Shown in pieces: positions 15,834-25,546 of a DNA stretch of 64,000 nt; the stretch's first letter is position 1; each line of letters opens with the position of its first letter. The stretch is from CCMP332 sp040218795 (GTDB lineage: Bacteria; Bacteroidota; Bacteroidia; Cytophagales; CCMP332): NCBI GenBank assembly GCA_040218795.1, contig JAVJQT010000007.1, positions 212,606 to 276,605 of the forward strand, read 5' to 3'. Under the pieces are notes generated by a model. It saw only the letters and a list, made by a program, of their open reading frames with translations. It did no database searches and was not told the DNA's origin. The position numbers and the translations under genes are program-made.

Positions 15834-17085
15834 CAGGCTTTTAGCCGTATTATTTTCATTAGTTTTTATACAGTCACTGATGTCGCAGGGCATTGGGAAC
15901 TCACCCTATTCCAGATACGGAATCGGTGATGTGTTAATGGAAGGCACAGTAAGAAATCAGGGAATTGGTGGCGCCGGAGTAGGCTTACCCGATTACAGGT
16001 TTATCAATTTTCAGAATCCCGCACTTTTGAGTTTTAATAATGTGGTAGGATTTGAAGGGGGGCTTCTTTACCAGTATAAAACAATGAAAACCTCCACCGA
16101 ATCGCAACGCGCGGTTGGGGCCACACCTTCCTATGGCATTTTTGCTTTCCCAATTACAAAACACTGGACAAGCTCGCTTGGTATTCGACCAAGTTCAATT
16201 ATCTCATTTCAAAGATTATATTCAGAAACAGTAGTAGGCGATTCTTCAAATCAATTGCTTGTCAATGAAACAGGCAATGGAGGAATAAATACCGTATTCT
16301 TTGGAAATGGAATAGAAATACGAAAAAATTTATCCATTGGAGCGGAAGCATCCTATGGATTTGGTCGGCGTGAAGTTGAAAGCAGATTTGGTTTGAATCA
16401 GATTGATCCTTTTTTTCAAAACGTACTGGTGAAGCGTGAAAATTATCGGGGTTTTGGTTACAAGCTCGGTGCTTTTTACAGCATAAAACTGGATTCCATT
16501 GGCCGCACTGCCTTGGGTATTGGGCTGACATACAAATCCAATATTGATTATAACACGGATGTATTTATTTCCGGTCAGACGCAGGCTCTCGGTTTATCAC
16601 TAACAGAAGATACTTTTCTTACCGAAGGTTATATTACAAAAGTACCACAATCATTTACGCTTGGAATAGGCCTGAAAAGAGCCAATGCATGGGGCGTCTC
16701 TCTGGACATTAATTACACGCCATGGTCACAATTCGATTCAAATTTTGAAAACCCAAAAGGCATTAATGTGTTGAATTACAGATTGGGTCTTGAATACGTA
16801 CCAAATTATCGCTCGGTAAGTAGTGTCTTTGCAAGGTCTATTTACAGAATGGGTTTGTACTACGATCCTTTTATGTTTGAACTGGATCAGGGCACATTTG
16901 ATGAAATTGGTATGAATTTTGGAATGTCTATGCCAATAAACAAAATAAACTTCCTAAATATTGGTCTAACTATTGGAAGGAGAGGAACTTTGGAAAATAA
17001 TTTGATTTTAGAAAATTTTGCAAGGGTTTCTTTTGGATTTACTATTAACGATCCAAATTGGTTTAGAAGATTTAAATTAGATTAA
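15820..17085 (+). CDS. Outer membrane beta-barrel protein (FadL/PorV-like), unknown substrate
   Basis: 421 residues. A signal peptide of about 22 residues is cleaved near SLMSQG. The mature start GNSPYSRYGIGDVLMEGTVRNQGIGG is a pattern I associate with Bacteroidota outer membrane proteins of the FadL-like type, often located behind coaX. The rest is strand-rich with many aromatic and Gly residues, and ends in SFGFTINDPNWFRRFKLD. Substrate and role are unknown. It overlaps coaX and is followed by the TPR gene after 16 bases, placing it with LptC and chaperone genes for outer membrane assembly. Confidence 0.75.
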   Translation: MILINRLLAVLFSLVFIQSLMSQGIGNSPYSRYGIGDVLMEGTVRNQGIGGAGVGLPDYRFINFQNPALLSFNNVVGFEGGLLYQYKTMKTSTESQRAVGATPSYGIFAFPITKHWTSSLGIRPSSIISFQRLYSETVVGDSSNQLLVNETGNGGINTVFFGNGIEIRKNLSIGAEASYGFGRREVESRFGLNQIDPFFQNVLVKRENYRGFGYKLGAFYSIKLDSIGRTALGIGLTYKSNIDYNTDVFISGQTQALGLSLTEDTFLTEGYITKVPQSFTLGIGLKRANAWGVSLDINYTPWSQFDSNFENPKGINVLNYRLGLEYVPNYRSVSSVFARSIYRMGLYYDPFMFELDQGTFDEIGMNFGMSMPINKINFLNIGLTIGRRGTLENNLILENFARVSFGFTINDPNWFRRFKLD

Positions 17086-17101
17086 ATAAAATACGCAGAA
17101 A

Positions 17102-18415
17102 ATGAAATTTACTAAGATATTCATATTGATCTTTTTGGCAATATCTTACAGCTTACAGGCGCAGGTTCAATTGAATTGGCCCGAGGACAAAGCAAGAGCA
17201 CAAACAGAATATACCCTGATGAATGATTTAATCAATTCAGATCAGGAAGATAAGGCACAAAAACACTGGAACTGGTTGTATACAAATGCACCGGATTTGG
17301 ATAACTCGTCTTATTCACTTTACAAGCAGGGAGAAAAAATATTCAATACGCTTGTTAAAAATACTGAGGACAAAGAACTTCAAAAGGCCTATCAGGATTC
17401 TGCCTTATTAAATCTTCAGGAAAGAATAGACAGGGGTGATGACAAGAAAGATGTCATGAATAGAATGGGTTATTTTCTTTTTCCTTATTGGATCAATCGT
17501 CCTGACAAAAGGGCTGAACTATTGGATAAGTATAAGGAAATACTCGATCTAAATGGTAATGACGCTTATTATATCAATGCAAAATATTTCTTTAAAACAG
17601 CCTATTACAATGTTGAAACGGGTGCAAAATTAACAGATGAACAAATCATAGAAGCCTATGACTTTGTAAACAACATTGTTGAATTTAACATTAACAAGGG
17701 CGGTAAGAATGTCGAGAAATGGCAATCTGTAAAAAATGAAATAGATAATGATCTTGCCAAATTGGTGGATATTGATTGTGATTTCATTTCAAAGAACTGG
17801 GTGCCAAAATTCAAAGCGAATCCGGAAGATCTTAAAATGGCCAAAAAAATATTTTCGGGAATGCTGACAGCAAAATGTACTGATAATCAGGTTTGGCTTG
17901 AAGCGGGAGAGCTAATAAATAAAATTGAACCCAATTTCGGTTTAGCTAAAAATCTAGGAAGAAGGTTTCAGTCGGAAGGGGCTTATGAAAAAGCGATAGC
18001 CTATTTTGAAAGAGCTGTAGAAATGGCGAAAACACCGCAGGACAAAGGCGAAGTCAATTATTACCTGGCATTGACCTATTATCAGAAAGGATCAAAATCA
18101 ACTGCCAGAAATTATGCCTTTAAAACAATTCAGGCAGACCCGGGACAGGCAAAAGATGCCTATTCACTGATAGGTGATTTGTACATGAATAGCTATAACG
18201 ATTGTAAAGCGGATAATATAGTTGATTCAAGGGCTGTTTATATTGCAGCTTATGACATGTACTCAAAAGCAGGAAATACAGAAAAGATGCAAAATGCCAA
18301 AGCGCAATTTCCGTCAATAGAAGAAATATTTACACAAGGCAAGAAAGAAGGTGACCAGGTTACCATTTCTTGTTGGATCAATGAAACAGTACAACTACAA
18401 AGAAGGCCACAGTAA
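17102..18415 (+). CDS. Exported TPR-repeat protein
   Basis: 437 residues. A signal peptide (about residues 1-21, MKFTKIFILIFLAISYSLQAQ) is followed by helical repeats. The clearest TPR-like block is near 285-360 (LGRRFQSEGAYEKAIAYFERA and VNYYLALTYYQKGSKSTA). Such proteins act as scaffolds in the periplasm. Its coding frame ends 35 bases inside the start region of lptC, so both are co-translated. Function is inferred only from neighbours, which all concern the envelope. Confidence 0.75.
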   Translation: MKFTKIFILIFLAISYSLQAQVQLNWPEDKARAQTEYTLMNDLINSDQEDKAQKHWNWLYTNAPDLDNSSYSLYKQGEKIFNTLVKNTEDKELQKAYQDSALLNLQERIDRGDDKKDVMNRMGYFLFPYWINRPDKRAELLDKYKEILDLNGNDAYYINAKYFFKTAYYNVETGAKLTDEQIIEAYDFVNNIVEFNINKGGKNVEKWQSVKNEIDNDLAKLVDIDCDFISKNWVPKFKANPEDLKMAKKIFSGMLTAKCTDNQVWLEAGELINKIEPNFGLAKNLGRRFQSEGAYEKAIAYFERAVEMAKTPQDKGEVNYYLALTYYQKGSKSTARNYAFKTIQADPGQAKDAYSLIGDLYMNSYNDCKADNIVDSRAVYIAAYDMYSKAGNTEKMQNAKAQFPSIEEIFTQGKKEGDQVTISCWINETVQLQRRPQ

Positions 18416-18983
18416 AAAGGCAGTCAAATTTATTCAAATTGCAATAGCACATGCCGCGGTATGTGCTTTGCTGCTTTCATGCGGGGATCAGGATCTGAGC
18501 GAAAAAGATTTTCGCCCTTACAAAGGCCCTATTTCAATAATTGAAAACTTTGAACTGACTTATAGCGATTCGGCTAAAATTAAGGTTCGCTTAATGGCCA
18601 AAAAACAATTGGAATTTGGCAATGGGGATAGAATTTTTCCCGAAGGTGTGTACATAGAATTTTACAATAAAGAAGAAGTATTGGAAACTACTTTGCAAGC
18701 CAATAAGGGAACTTTGGATGGCAAAACAAAGATTTATACAGCAACCGGAGATGTAAAAATTCATAACTTAATTCAAAGCAAGTCACTGTTTTCTGAAGAA
18801 CTGCATTGGGACCCGGCCAAAGAATTAATTTATACCGATAAGAATGTTATTATCATTCAGGATGGAGAAAAAATTACCGGTACCGGCCTAGAAGCTTCTC
18901 AGGATTTTGAAACGTATGAAATTAAAAATCCCCGCGGCAGCATTTTAATAGATAATCCTGAAGATGAAAATCCCAATGAATAA
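18381..18983 (+). CDS. lptC: LPS-export protein LptC
   Basis: About 200 residues from the ATG at 18381; the frame is open back to a GTG at 18351, but the ATG gives the better signal segment, with AVCALLLSCGD ending in a possible lipobox Cys. LptC carries lipopolysaccharide from LptBFG to LptA across the periplasm. The beta-jellyroll pattern is visible: ENFELTYSDSAKIKVRLMA, EGVYIEFYNKEEVLETTLQA, a KTKIYTATGDVKIHN strand typical for OstA/LptA-LptC folds, and later ELHWDPAKELIYTDKNVII. It overlaps the TPR gene. Confidence 0.85.
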   Translation: MKQYNYKEGHSKKAVKFIQIAIAHAAVCALLLSCGDQDLSEKDFRPYKGPISIIENFELTYSDSAKIKVRLMAKKQLEFGNGDRIFPEGVYIEFYNKEEVLETTLQANKGTLDGKTKIYTATGDVKIHNLIQSKSLFSEELHWDPAKELIYTDKNVIIIQDGEKITGTGLEASQDFETYEIKNPRGSILIDNPEDENPNE

Positions 18984-19041
18984 TCGCGCTTTATTGAAAA
19001 ATTCTGGATTTAATATCTCGAAATTGTAACTTAGAAAAGTA

Positions 19042-20310
19042 TTGGATTTACAGATTGTATTTTTAGTAGTACTAATGCTGAGTTTTTCAGCATTTTTCTC
19101 TGGTTATGAAATAGCTTTTGTATCGGCCGATAAGCTTCATATAGAACTTCAGGGTAGCCAGGGTAAATTCTCAGACCGGATTTTATCCAATTTTTTAAAG
19201 AAACCCTCCAGATTTATTGCCACACTTTTGGTAGGAAATACAATAGCACTGGTCTTGTATGGCATTTTAATGACGCAGCTTCTGGATCCATGGCTGAGGA
19301 CCACCTTACCGGTCTACGCAAATAATGAATTGATTTTGTTATTGGTCAATACTATAATTTCTACACTAATTGTTTTGGCTACTGCAGAATTTCTCCCTAA
19401 GAGTATATTCATGATCAATCCAAACCGATTGATGGAAATACTGGCCATTCCGGCTGTCATTTTTTATTATGTTTTATCTCCGCTTGTTTTCGTGATTGTG
19501 GGGATGTCGAAATTTTCAATCCGCAATATTTTGCGTTTGGAATACGAAGAAGATAAACCCGTGTTTGGTTTGACTGATTTGAACAATTACATTTCAGAAA
19601 TGTCAAAATCCGATGATGAAAACTCAGACGTAGATCCAATCATTTTTAACAATGCACTTGAATTTAAGACCCTAAAAGTGAGGGATTGCATGATTCCCCG
19701 TACAGAGATTAAAGCCATAGATATTGAAGATGGCGTGGATGATTTGAAAGAAGTATTTATAAAAAGCGGGCATTCTAAAATATTAATTTATAAAGACAGC
19801 ATCGATAATATATTAGGCTATACCCACTCATCAGCCTTGTATAAGAAACCTAAAGAAATGGATGACATCATCACTGCGATTAATATCGTACCGGAAACCA
19901 TGTTGGCCAATGACCTGATGGTTCAATTTATCAATGAAAATAAAAGCATAGCCCTGGTGGTTGACGAATTTGGAGGAACTTCTGGAATTGTGACCATCGA
20001 AGACGTTATGGAAGAAATCTTCGGCGATATAAAAGATGAACACGATACCGAGGAAATGATAGAAAAGGTGATCGACGATAAAAATTATCTTTTTAGTGCA
20101 AGGCTTGAAGTGGATCATATTAATGAAAAGTACAATCTTAAAATGCCGGAAGGTGATTACGATACACTGGGTGGATTGATACTAAATGTAAATGAAGATA
20201 TACCATCAATAAACGATGTGATATTAATTAATAATTACAAGATAACTGTCCTTACAATGGACAAAACAAGGATCGATACGGTGCGAGTAACCACGTTAAA
20301 TGAAGACTGA
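19042..20310 (+). CDS. HlyC/CorC-family membrane protein (DUF21-CBS-CorC, GldE-like)
   Basis: 422 residues, TTG start at 19042 chosen because it preserves the first transmembrane helix. N-terminal DUF21/CNNM domain with four hydrophobic helices (residues 5-25, 55-80, 90-115, 125-155) and FSAFFSGYEIAFVSA; then two CBS domains (about 210-330, with VRDCMIPRTEI and VDEFGGTSGIVTIEDVMEEIFGDI); then a C-terminal CorC/HlyC domain (about 345-420, DYDTLGGLIL). Relatives move Mg/Co ions; GldE is a gliding-linked member in Bacteroidota. Which of these applies here is open. It lies between lptC and the PpiD-like gene. Confidence 0.85.
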   Translation: MDLQIVFLVVLMLSFSAFFSGYEIAFVSADKLHIELQGSQGKFSDRILSNFLKKPSRFIATLLVGNTIALVLYGILMTQLLDPWLRTTLPVYANNELILLLVNTIISTLIVLATAEFLPKSIFMINPNRLMEILAIPAVIFYYVLSPLVFVIVGMSKFSIRNILRLEYEEDKPVFGLTDLNNYISEMSKSDDENSDVDPIIFNNALEFKTLKVRDCMIPRTEIKAIDIEDGVDDLKEVFIKSGHSKILIYKDSIDNILGYTHSSALYKKPKEMDDIITAINIVPETMLANDLMVQFINENKSIALVVDEFGGTSGIVTIEDVMEEIFGDIKDEHDTEEMIEKVIDDKNYLFSARLEVDHINEKYNLKMPEGDYDTLGGLILNVNEDIPSINDVILINNYKITVLTMDKTRIDTVRVTTLNED

Positions 20311-20335
20311 TCTTTTTTATCTTTTTAATAGTCTT

Positions 20336-20364
20336 TTGAAATCGTTCTAGAACTTATATTTTTG
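20336..20364 (+). promoter_or_regulatory. Probable promoter of the PpiD-like gene
   Basis: TTG at 20336-20338 and TATTTTTG at 20357-20364, separated by 18 bases, matching the Bacteroidota -33 (TTG) and -7 (TANNTTTG) elements. The start codon follows at 20387. Confidence 0.45.
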
Positions 20365-20386
20365 CGAGCCAAATAATCAGGGTAAC

Positions 20387-22486
20387 ATGGGAATTATCAA
20401 TACATTAAGAGAGAAGATGGGCCGTTTTGTGGTCTTCGCAGTTGGTTTATCTATTCTGGCATTTGTCGCAGCCGATTTATTAGGGCCTAATTCTTCCCTT
20501 TTGGGAGGGGGACAGCAAACCGTAGGCGTAATTGCAGAACAAAAAGTGTCTTATCCTGAATTTGTACAGGAGTTTGAAAGGTTAAAAACCAATTATTCAC
20601 TTGCAAACAACGAAAGTCCGGGATCTGAAATTCAAAATCAGTTAAGAGAGCAGACCTGGAATAACTTTCTTATCAAGTATGCTTTTCAAAAAGAATTTGA
20701 GGCCATTGGACTGGAAGTGACCGATGAGGAAAAAATCGATATGGTGCAAGGCGTAAATATTCATCCGAGCATTGTACAATCATTCACAGATGAGAACGGT
20801 CAATTTGACAAATCGCGGGTTATCAATTTTCTTCAAAACTTTGACCAGCTGGAACCGCAGATGCAATACAACTGGGCTCAGTTTGAGAAAAATTTAGGTC
20901 CGGAAAGAATGCAAAATAAAATGAATTCACTTTTGCAGAAATCGGTATTTGTGAATAAGTACGAAGCGCTTTCCACACACATAAAAAGCGAGGCCAAGAT
21001 CAATGGAAGATTTCTCTATGTTCCTTATTTTTCAATAACCGACTCCACAGTTGAAGTAAGCGATGCCCTTTTAAAAGATATTCTGAAAGAACGTAAAGAA
21101 GAGTTTAAGAAAAGCGATAATTTTTCAATTGATTACATCACTTTTAAAGTTGAGCCAAGCTCTGAGGACTCGCTGTATTTTGTTGAGGAAATGTCCAGGC
21201 TTGCAAAGGACTTTGAATCTGTAAAAGATGACACTTCCTTTATCAAATTAAATTCAGACCTGTCAGAACTGCCCACATTATACCGACCGGATCAATTACC
21301 GATTGAAGTAGCATCAAGAATTAATTCGCTTGATTCAGGCGATGTTTTTGGCCCTATAGCCAATACAGGAAATCTTGAAATATATAAACTAATGGGAACG
21401 ATTTCGGATACATCCGGTGAATACGCACAAGCAAGTCATATCTTATTTAAAACCGATGATGGAGATGCAGAAGCAAAATCAAAAGCAAGGGGAATATTAA
21501 GACAGCTTCAAAATGGTGCAGATTTTGCAGAAATGGCAAGAGAACACAGCGAAGGACCAAGTGGTCCAAACGGTGGTGAATTGGGATGGTTTGGTAGAGG
21601 CCAAATGGTAACCGAATTTGAAAATGCTGTTTTTAATGCAAAAAGAGAGGGTGTCATCAATGAATTGATAAAAACTCAATTTGGGTATCATATTATTAAC
21701 GTTACAGCTACAGCATCCAAAGAGAAGTACCTAGTCGGTAAAATCACAAGGGAAATTACACCAAGCGATGAAACGGCAAATGAAGTGTTTAGAAAAGCCG
21801 ATGTCTTTGCTGCAACCGTTAGCTCACCGGAAGAATTTTCAACTAAAGCAGAGGAAATGGGCTTAAGCGTACAATCAGCCAGAAATATTGGTAAGAATGA
21901 CAGAACCATCAATGCGCTCAGTAATATTAGAGAAGTAATACGATGGGGATTTTCCGATGCATCTGCGGGCGATATTTCAGAGGTATTTGAAACCGGTGAT
22001 CTATTTCTGATTGCATTATTGACTGAAAAAAATGAAGAAGGATATGCCGATCTTGAAGACGTCAGAGAAAGGTTAATGCCAATCGCACTTAAAAAAGTGA
22101 AAACCGATGAAATTATCAAGCGATTAAAAGAACTAAATATTGAAGATTTAGACGATGCTGCAGAATCATACGGAAGTAGTGCCAGTGTTTATCAATTAAG
22201 TGGAACCAGCTTCAATACAAACACACTCACCGGCGCCGGATTTGATCCCGCCGCAGTTGGTTTTGCATTTGGAATGGAAGCAGGTGAAAAATCAGAGCCG
22301 TATCAAGGAGAGAATGGGGTATTGGTCTTTGAAATTAACGACGTAATTCCGGCTAATCCTGCTGAAGACATCAATAGTATTAAACAAAATCAGGTTCAAC
22401 AAAGAATGGCCTCAGTGCCAATTGAACTTACAGAAACGATAAAAGAAAAAGCGGAGATCGAAGATAATAGATTCCGCTTCTTCTAG
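20387..22486 (+). CDS. ppiD: PpiD/SurA-like peptidyl-prolyl isomerase chaperone
   Basis: 699 residues. An N-terminal transmembrane anchor (residues 13-32, VVFAVGLSILAFVAADLLG) is followed by a SurA_N-like chaperone region to about 340 and a parvulin rotamase domain near 345-445, with ASHILFKTDDG at its start, GELGWFGRGQM and EFENAVFNAKREG in its centre, and TQFGYHIINV at its end. The C-terminal third is helical and strand-mixed. It is expected to fold outer membrane proteins from the periplasmic side of the inner membrane. Its own promoter is visible upstream, separate from the lptC group. Confidence 0.88.
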   Translation: MGIINTLREKMGRFVVFAVGLSILAFVAADLLGPNSSLLGGGQQTVGVIAEQKVSYPEFVQEFERLKTNYSLANNESPGSEIQNQLREQTWNNFLIKYAFQKEFEAIGLEVTDEEKIDMVQGVNIHPSIVQSFTDENGQFDKSRVINFLQNFDQLEPQMQYNWAQFEKNLGPERMQNKMNSLLQKSVFVNKYEALSTHIKSEAKINGRFLYVPYFSITDSTVEVSDALLKDILKERKEEFKKSDNFSIDYITFKVEPSSEDSLYFVEEMSRLAKDFESVKDDTSFIKLNSDLSELPTLYRPDQLPIEVASRINSLDSGDVFGPIANTGNLEIYKLMGTISDTSGEYAQASHILFKTDDGDAEAKSKARGILRQLQNGADFAEMAREHSEGPSGPNGGELGWFGRGQMVTEFENAVFNAKREGVINELIKTQFGYHIINVTATASKEKYLVGKITREITPSDETANEVFRKADVFAATVSSPEEFSTKAEEMGLSVQSARNIGKNDRTINALSNIREVIRWGFSDASAGDISEVFETGDLFLIALLTEKNEEGYADLEDVRERLMPIALKKVKTDEIIKRLKELNIEDLDDAAESYGSSASVYQLSGTSFNTNTLTGAGFDPAAVGFAFGMEAGEKSEPYQGENGVLVFEINDVIPANPAEDINSIKQNQVQQRMASVPIELTETIKEKAEIEDNRFRFF

Positions 22487-22507
22487 ATTTCATTAACCAG
22501 GCAATTA

Positions 22508-22545
22508 AAGGTCGATCTTATTCAAATGATAGGATCGACTTTTCT
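22508..22545. terminator. Bidirectional hairpin between ppiD and rocD
   Basis: Arms GTCGATC (22511-22517) and GATCGAC (22533-22539), with short A and T runs on both sides. It lies between the convergent ppiD and rocD genes, and the rocD stop codon is inside the left part of the loop. Confidence 0.5.
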
Positions 22546-23753
22546 ATTATATCACAGCATTCGTGCAATTGCTCTTCTGTAATTATCAATGGAGGAGCAA
22601 ACCTGATTTTATTGCCATGTGTAGGTTTGGCCAGCAATCCGTTTTCTTTCATTTTCATGCACATATTCCAGGCCAATTCGCTGTCCTCTTCCCCTTTGAT
22701 GACAATTGCATTTAAAAGCCCTTTGCCACGCACCAGTTTAACAAGATCGGTTCTGGATATCAGATCATTCATTCTATCTCGGAATACATGACCAAGCTTT
22801 TCGGCATTTTCAGCCATTTTTTCATCGACTATGACCTGAAGGGAAGTTTGCGCAACAGCACAAGCCAAAGGGTTTCCTCCAAAGGTTGAGCCATGCTCTC
22901 CGGGACCAATGGTCAACATCACTTCATCAGATGCCAAAACCGCAGACACTGGGAATACACCTCCGGAAAGTGCTTTTCCGAGAATGACAATATCCGGTTT
23001 TACGCCTTCATGGTCAGAAGCCAGCATTTTACCTGTTCGGCCAATGCCGGTCTGAACTTCATCGGCAATTAATAGCACATTGTATTTTTTACAAATTTCA
23101 TGGGCTTTTTTGAGATAGCCTTCATCGGGCACTACAACGCCCGCTTCGCCTTGTATCGGCTCTACCATAAAGGCACATACATTAGGGTCTTTCAGTCGTT
23201 CTTCCAGGGCTTCAAGGTCATTGTAAGGGATGACATCATAACCGGGCATAAATGGTCCAAAGCCCTCATAACTTTTAGGGTCATCTGAAGTAGAAATGGC
23301 AGCCAGGGTTCTTCCCCAGAAATTACCATTGACAAAAATGATTTGGGCTTTATTTTCCGGGATGCCCTTTTTTTCATAACCCCATTTTCTTGCGAGTTTG
23401 TTTGCTGTTTCTCCTCCTTCTACGCCGGTATTCATTGGAAGTACGCGGTCATAGCCAAATAATTCGGTTATGTATTTTTCAAATGGGCCTAAGATATCAT
23501 TGTGAAATGCACGTGATGTCAGGGTAAGTGTTCTGGCCTGGTTGACAAGTGTATCCACAATTTTTGGATGGCAATGTCCTTGATTTACTGCGCTGTAAGC
23601 TGAAAGAAAATCGTAATATTCATTTCCTTCTACATCCCATACTTTAACTCCTTCACCTCTGTGAAGCACAACCGGCAATGGATGATAATTAAAAGCGCCG
23701 TACTTGTGTTCCAGCTCTATCGCCTCTTTAGATGAGATTTTTGTGTCAATCAT
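22518..23753 (-). CDS. rocD: Ornithine aminotransferase
   Basis: 411 residues from the ATG at 23753 (MIDTKISSKEAIELEHKYGA), the typical N-terminus; the frame is open to 23834 but the extra residues are not family-like. Converts ornithine and 2-oxoglutarate to glutamate semialdehyde and glutamate with PLP. Visible are the GVEGGETANKLARKWGY helix, the ADEVQTGIGRTGKM motif (PLP-stacking and Asp), LGKALSGGVFPVSAVL with the Schiff-base Lys, and STFGGNPLACAVA. It stands alone, convergent to ppiD, and its role is arginine/ornithine to proline or glutamate catabolism. Confidence 0.93.
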   Translation of the reverse strand: MIDTKISSKEAIELEHKYGAFNYHPLPVVLHRGEGVKVWDVEGNEYYDFLSAYSAVNQGHCHPKIVDTLVNQARTLTLTSRAFHNDILGPFEKYITELFGYDRVLPMNTGVEGGETANKLARKWGYEKKGIPENKAQIIFVNGNFWGRTLAAISTSDDPKSYEGFGPFMPGYDVIPYNDLEALEERLKDPNVCAFMVEPIQGEAGVVVPDEGYLKKAHEICKKYNVLLIADEVQTGIGRTGKMLASDHEGVKPDIVILGKALSGGVFPVSAVLASDEVMLTIGPGEHGSTFGGNPLACAVAQTSLQVIVDEKMAENAEKLGHVFRDRMNDLISRTDLVKLVRGKGLLNAIVIKGEEDSELAWNMCMKMKENGLLAKPTHGNKIRFAPPLIITEEQLHECCDIIEKSILSFE

Positions 23754-23931
23754 ATTTTTACTTTTTCGTCTGTGGTAAATTTCTATAATTCGTTTGTGAA
23801 AATGAAAGAAAATGTAGAAACAGTTCCCTTTCATTTACATTTACTTATTCTATGTAAAATATTGCCTTAAAGTTTCATTATTTCGGATTTTTTACGACTT
23901 TTGCAAGCCCGAATTAAAAAAGCTATTAAAA

Positions 23932-24180
23932 ATGGCAAGAGTTTGCGATATATCAGGAAAGAGACCAAAAGTTGGAAACAACGTTTCTCATTCCAATAAC
24001 AAGGTTAAGAGAAAATTTTATCCGAATCTTCATAAGAAGAAATTCTATTATGAGGAGGAAGATAGATGGTTAACCTTAAAGGTAACTTCATCAGTTTTGA
24101 AGACAATCAACAAAAATGGTCTTCACGCTGTAATCAAAGAAGCAAAAGAAAAAGGAACATTGAATACTAAAGCTGTTTAA
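23932..24180 (+). CDS. rpmB: 50S ribosomal protein L28
   Basis: 82 residues. The RVCDISGKRPKVGNNVSHSN start and KRKFYPNLHKK segment are those of bL28. First gene of the set rpmB-rpmG-DUF4295, which is conserved in order in Bacteroidota; the next gene starts 11 bases downstream. The leader before the ATG contains a TTTTGC stretch near 23899-23903 like a -7 element, but the spacing to a TTG was not convincing. Binds 23S rRNA in the large subunit. Confidence 0.97.
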   Translation: MARVCDISGKRPKVGNNVSHSNNKVKRKFYPNLHKKKFYYEEEDRWLTLKVTSSVLKTINKNGLHAVIKEAKEKGTLNTKAV

Positions 24181-24191
24181 ACAGAAAAACA

Positions 24192-24374
24192 ATGGCTAAA
24201 AAAGGAAATAGAATTCAGGTGATATTAGAGTGTACGGAGCACAAGGAAAGTGGCAAACCGGGTACTTCCAGATACATCACTACGAAAAACCGAAAGAATA
24301 CAACAGAAAGATTGGAATTGAAGAAGTTTAATCCAATTCTTAAGAAATACACTGTTCACAAAGAAATTAAATAA
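24192..24374 (+). CDS. rpmG: 50S ribosomal protein L33
   Basis: 60 residues. Opens with MAKKGNRIQVILECTEHK and contains RYITTKNRKNTTERLELKKF, the typical bL33 sequence. Only one Cys (ECTEH) remains of the two CxxC pairs of zinc-binding forms, so this is a zinc-free type. It lies 11 bases after rpmB and 2 bases before the DUF4295 gene. Confidence 0.97.
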   Translation: MAKKGNRIQVILECTEHKESGKPGTSRYITTKNRKNTTERLELKKFNPILKKYTVHKEIK

Positions 24375-24376
24375 TC

Positions 24377-24523
24377 ATGGCTAAGAAGACTGTAGCAACG
24401 CTAAGAACTGAGAAAACCAACCTTACTAAGATTATTCTATCAGAGAAATCTGAAAAAACAGGCGCTTATACTTTCAGAGAAGTAATTGTAGCAGCTGAGA
24501 ATGTCAAAAAATACGTAAACTAA
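24377..24523 (+). CDS. DUF4295 family small protein
   Basis: 48 residues read directly from the sequence: ATG at 24377 and TAA at 24521-24523. Basic, starting MAKKTVATLRTEKTNLTK and containing a KTGAYTFREVIVAAE stretch, as in the DUF4295 proteins that follow rpmG in Bacteroidota genomes. The function is unknown; operon position suggests a ribosome link. It begins 2 bases after the rpmG stop codon, and a hairpin terminator follows at 24545-24573. Confidence 0.88.
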   Translation: MAKKTVATLRTEKTNLTKIILSEKSEKTGAYTFREVIVAAENVKKYVN

Positions 24524-24544
24524 ATAAGGTTTTACAATAATTTG

Positions 24545-24573
24545 AAAGTCCCTATCTTTTAGGGACTTTTTTT
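24545..24573 (+). terminator. Terminator after the rpmB-rpmG-DUF4295 operon
   Basis: Nine-base perfect stem, AAAGTCCCT (24545-24553) and AGGGACTTT (24561-24569), with a seven-base loop and a run of T to 24573. Confidence 0.9.
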
Positions 24574-24585
24574 GTTTAAAGCGAT

Positions 24586-25536
24586 ATGGGAATTTTCGGA
24601 TTTTTTTCCAAAGACAAAAAGGATAAACTTGATAAGGGGCTGGAGAAGTCTAAAGAATCAATTGTCGGTAAGCTCAGCCGTGCAGTTGCCGGTAAATCAA
24701 AAGTCGACGAGGATTTTCTTGATAATCTTGAAGAAATATTAATTAGTGCAGATGTAGGTGTCGCCACTACGGTGAAAATAATTGAGCGACTGGAGGAGCG
24801 GGTAGCCAGAGATAAGTTCATGAATATCGATGAACTCAATTCAATTTTGAAGGAAGAAATATCAGGGCTTTTTGACCTTGGTGAAAAATCGAATCCCGAC
24901 TTTTATGAAAACCCCGAGAGGAAAATTCCTTTTGTGATGTTGATAGTAGGGGTGAATGGTGTTGGCAAAACGACAACCATCGGAAAATTGGCCAGTCAGC
25001 TAAAAAGTGAAGGAAAAAAGGTGGTAATTGGCGCTGCGGATACTTTCAGAGCTGCAGCTGTTGAACAAATAGAAATGTGGGGAAAGCGAATCGATGTTCC
25101 GGTGATATCACATGGAATGGGCAAAGATCCGGCTTCCGTTGCATTTGATACTGTAAAAAGAGCAGTTGACGATGAAGCCGATATCGTCCTGATCGACACA
25201 GCAGGAAGACTTCATAATAAAGTGAATTTGATGAATGAATTGTCCAAAATCAAAAGGGTAATTCAGAAATTTATTCCGGAAGCACCGCAGGAAGTCCTGT
25301 TGGTTCTGGATGGCAGCACCGGCCAGAATGCATTAAATCAGGCTCAGGAATTTACAAAAGCCACCCAAGTGACCGGTATTGCGATTACAAAGCTCGATGG
25401 AACGGCCAAAGGTGGAGTGGTAATTGGCATTGCAGACCAGATGCAGATTCCATTGAGATATATTGGAGTGGGAGAGGGTGTCGAAGATTTGCAGGTATTT
25501 AATGCTTCGGAATATGTCGACTCACTTTTGGGCTAA
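24586..25536 (+). CDS. ftsY: Signal recognition particle receptor FtsY
   Basis: 316 residues, a short FtsY without the long acidic A domain. Brings ribosome-SRP complexes to the membrane using GTP. The N-terminal helical N domain is at about 15-95; the G domain has GVNGVGKTT (122-130), the DTFRAAAVEQ motif near 152-161, DTAGR (204-208) and TKLDG (268-272). The C-terminal GVGEGVEDLQVF helix contacts the partner Ffh. It begins 13 bases after a terminator and runs into rimO after 10 bases. Confidence 0.96.
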   Translation: MGIFGFFSKDKKDKLDKGLEKSKESIVGKLSRAVAGKSKVDEDFLDNLEEILISADVGVATTVKIIERLEERVARDKFMNIDELNSILKEEISGLFDLGEKSNPDFYENPERKIPFVMLIVGVNGVGKTTTIGKLASQLKSEGKKVVIGAADTFRAAAVEQIEMWGKRIDVPVISHGMGKDPASVAFDTVKRAVDDEADIVLIDTAGRLHNKVNLMNELSKIKRVIQKFIPEAPQEVLLVLDGSTGQNALNQAQEFTKATQVTGIAITKLDGTAKGGVVIGIADQMQIPLRYIGVGEGVEDLQVFNASEYVDSLLG

Positions 25537-25546
25537 TAATTAATAA

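Noticed and set aside
23754..23834. Longer N-terminus for rocD
   Set aside because: The added residues are Phe- and Lys-rich and unlike the family; the ATG at 23753 gives the standard start.
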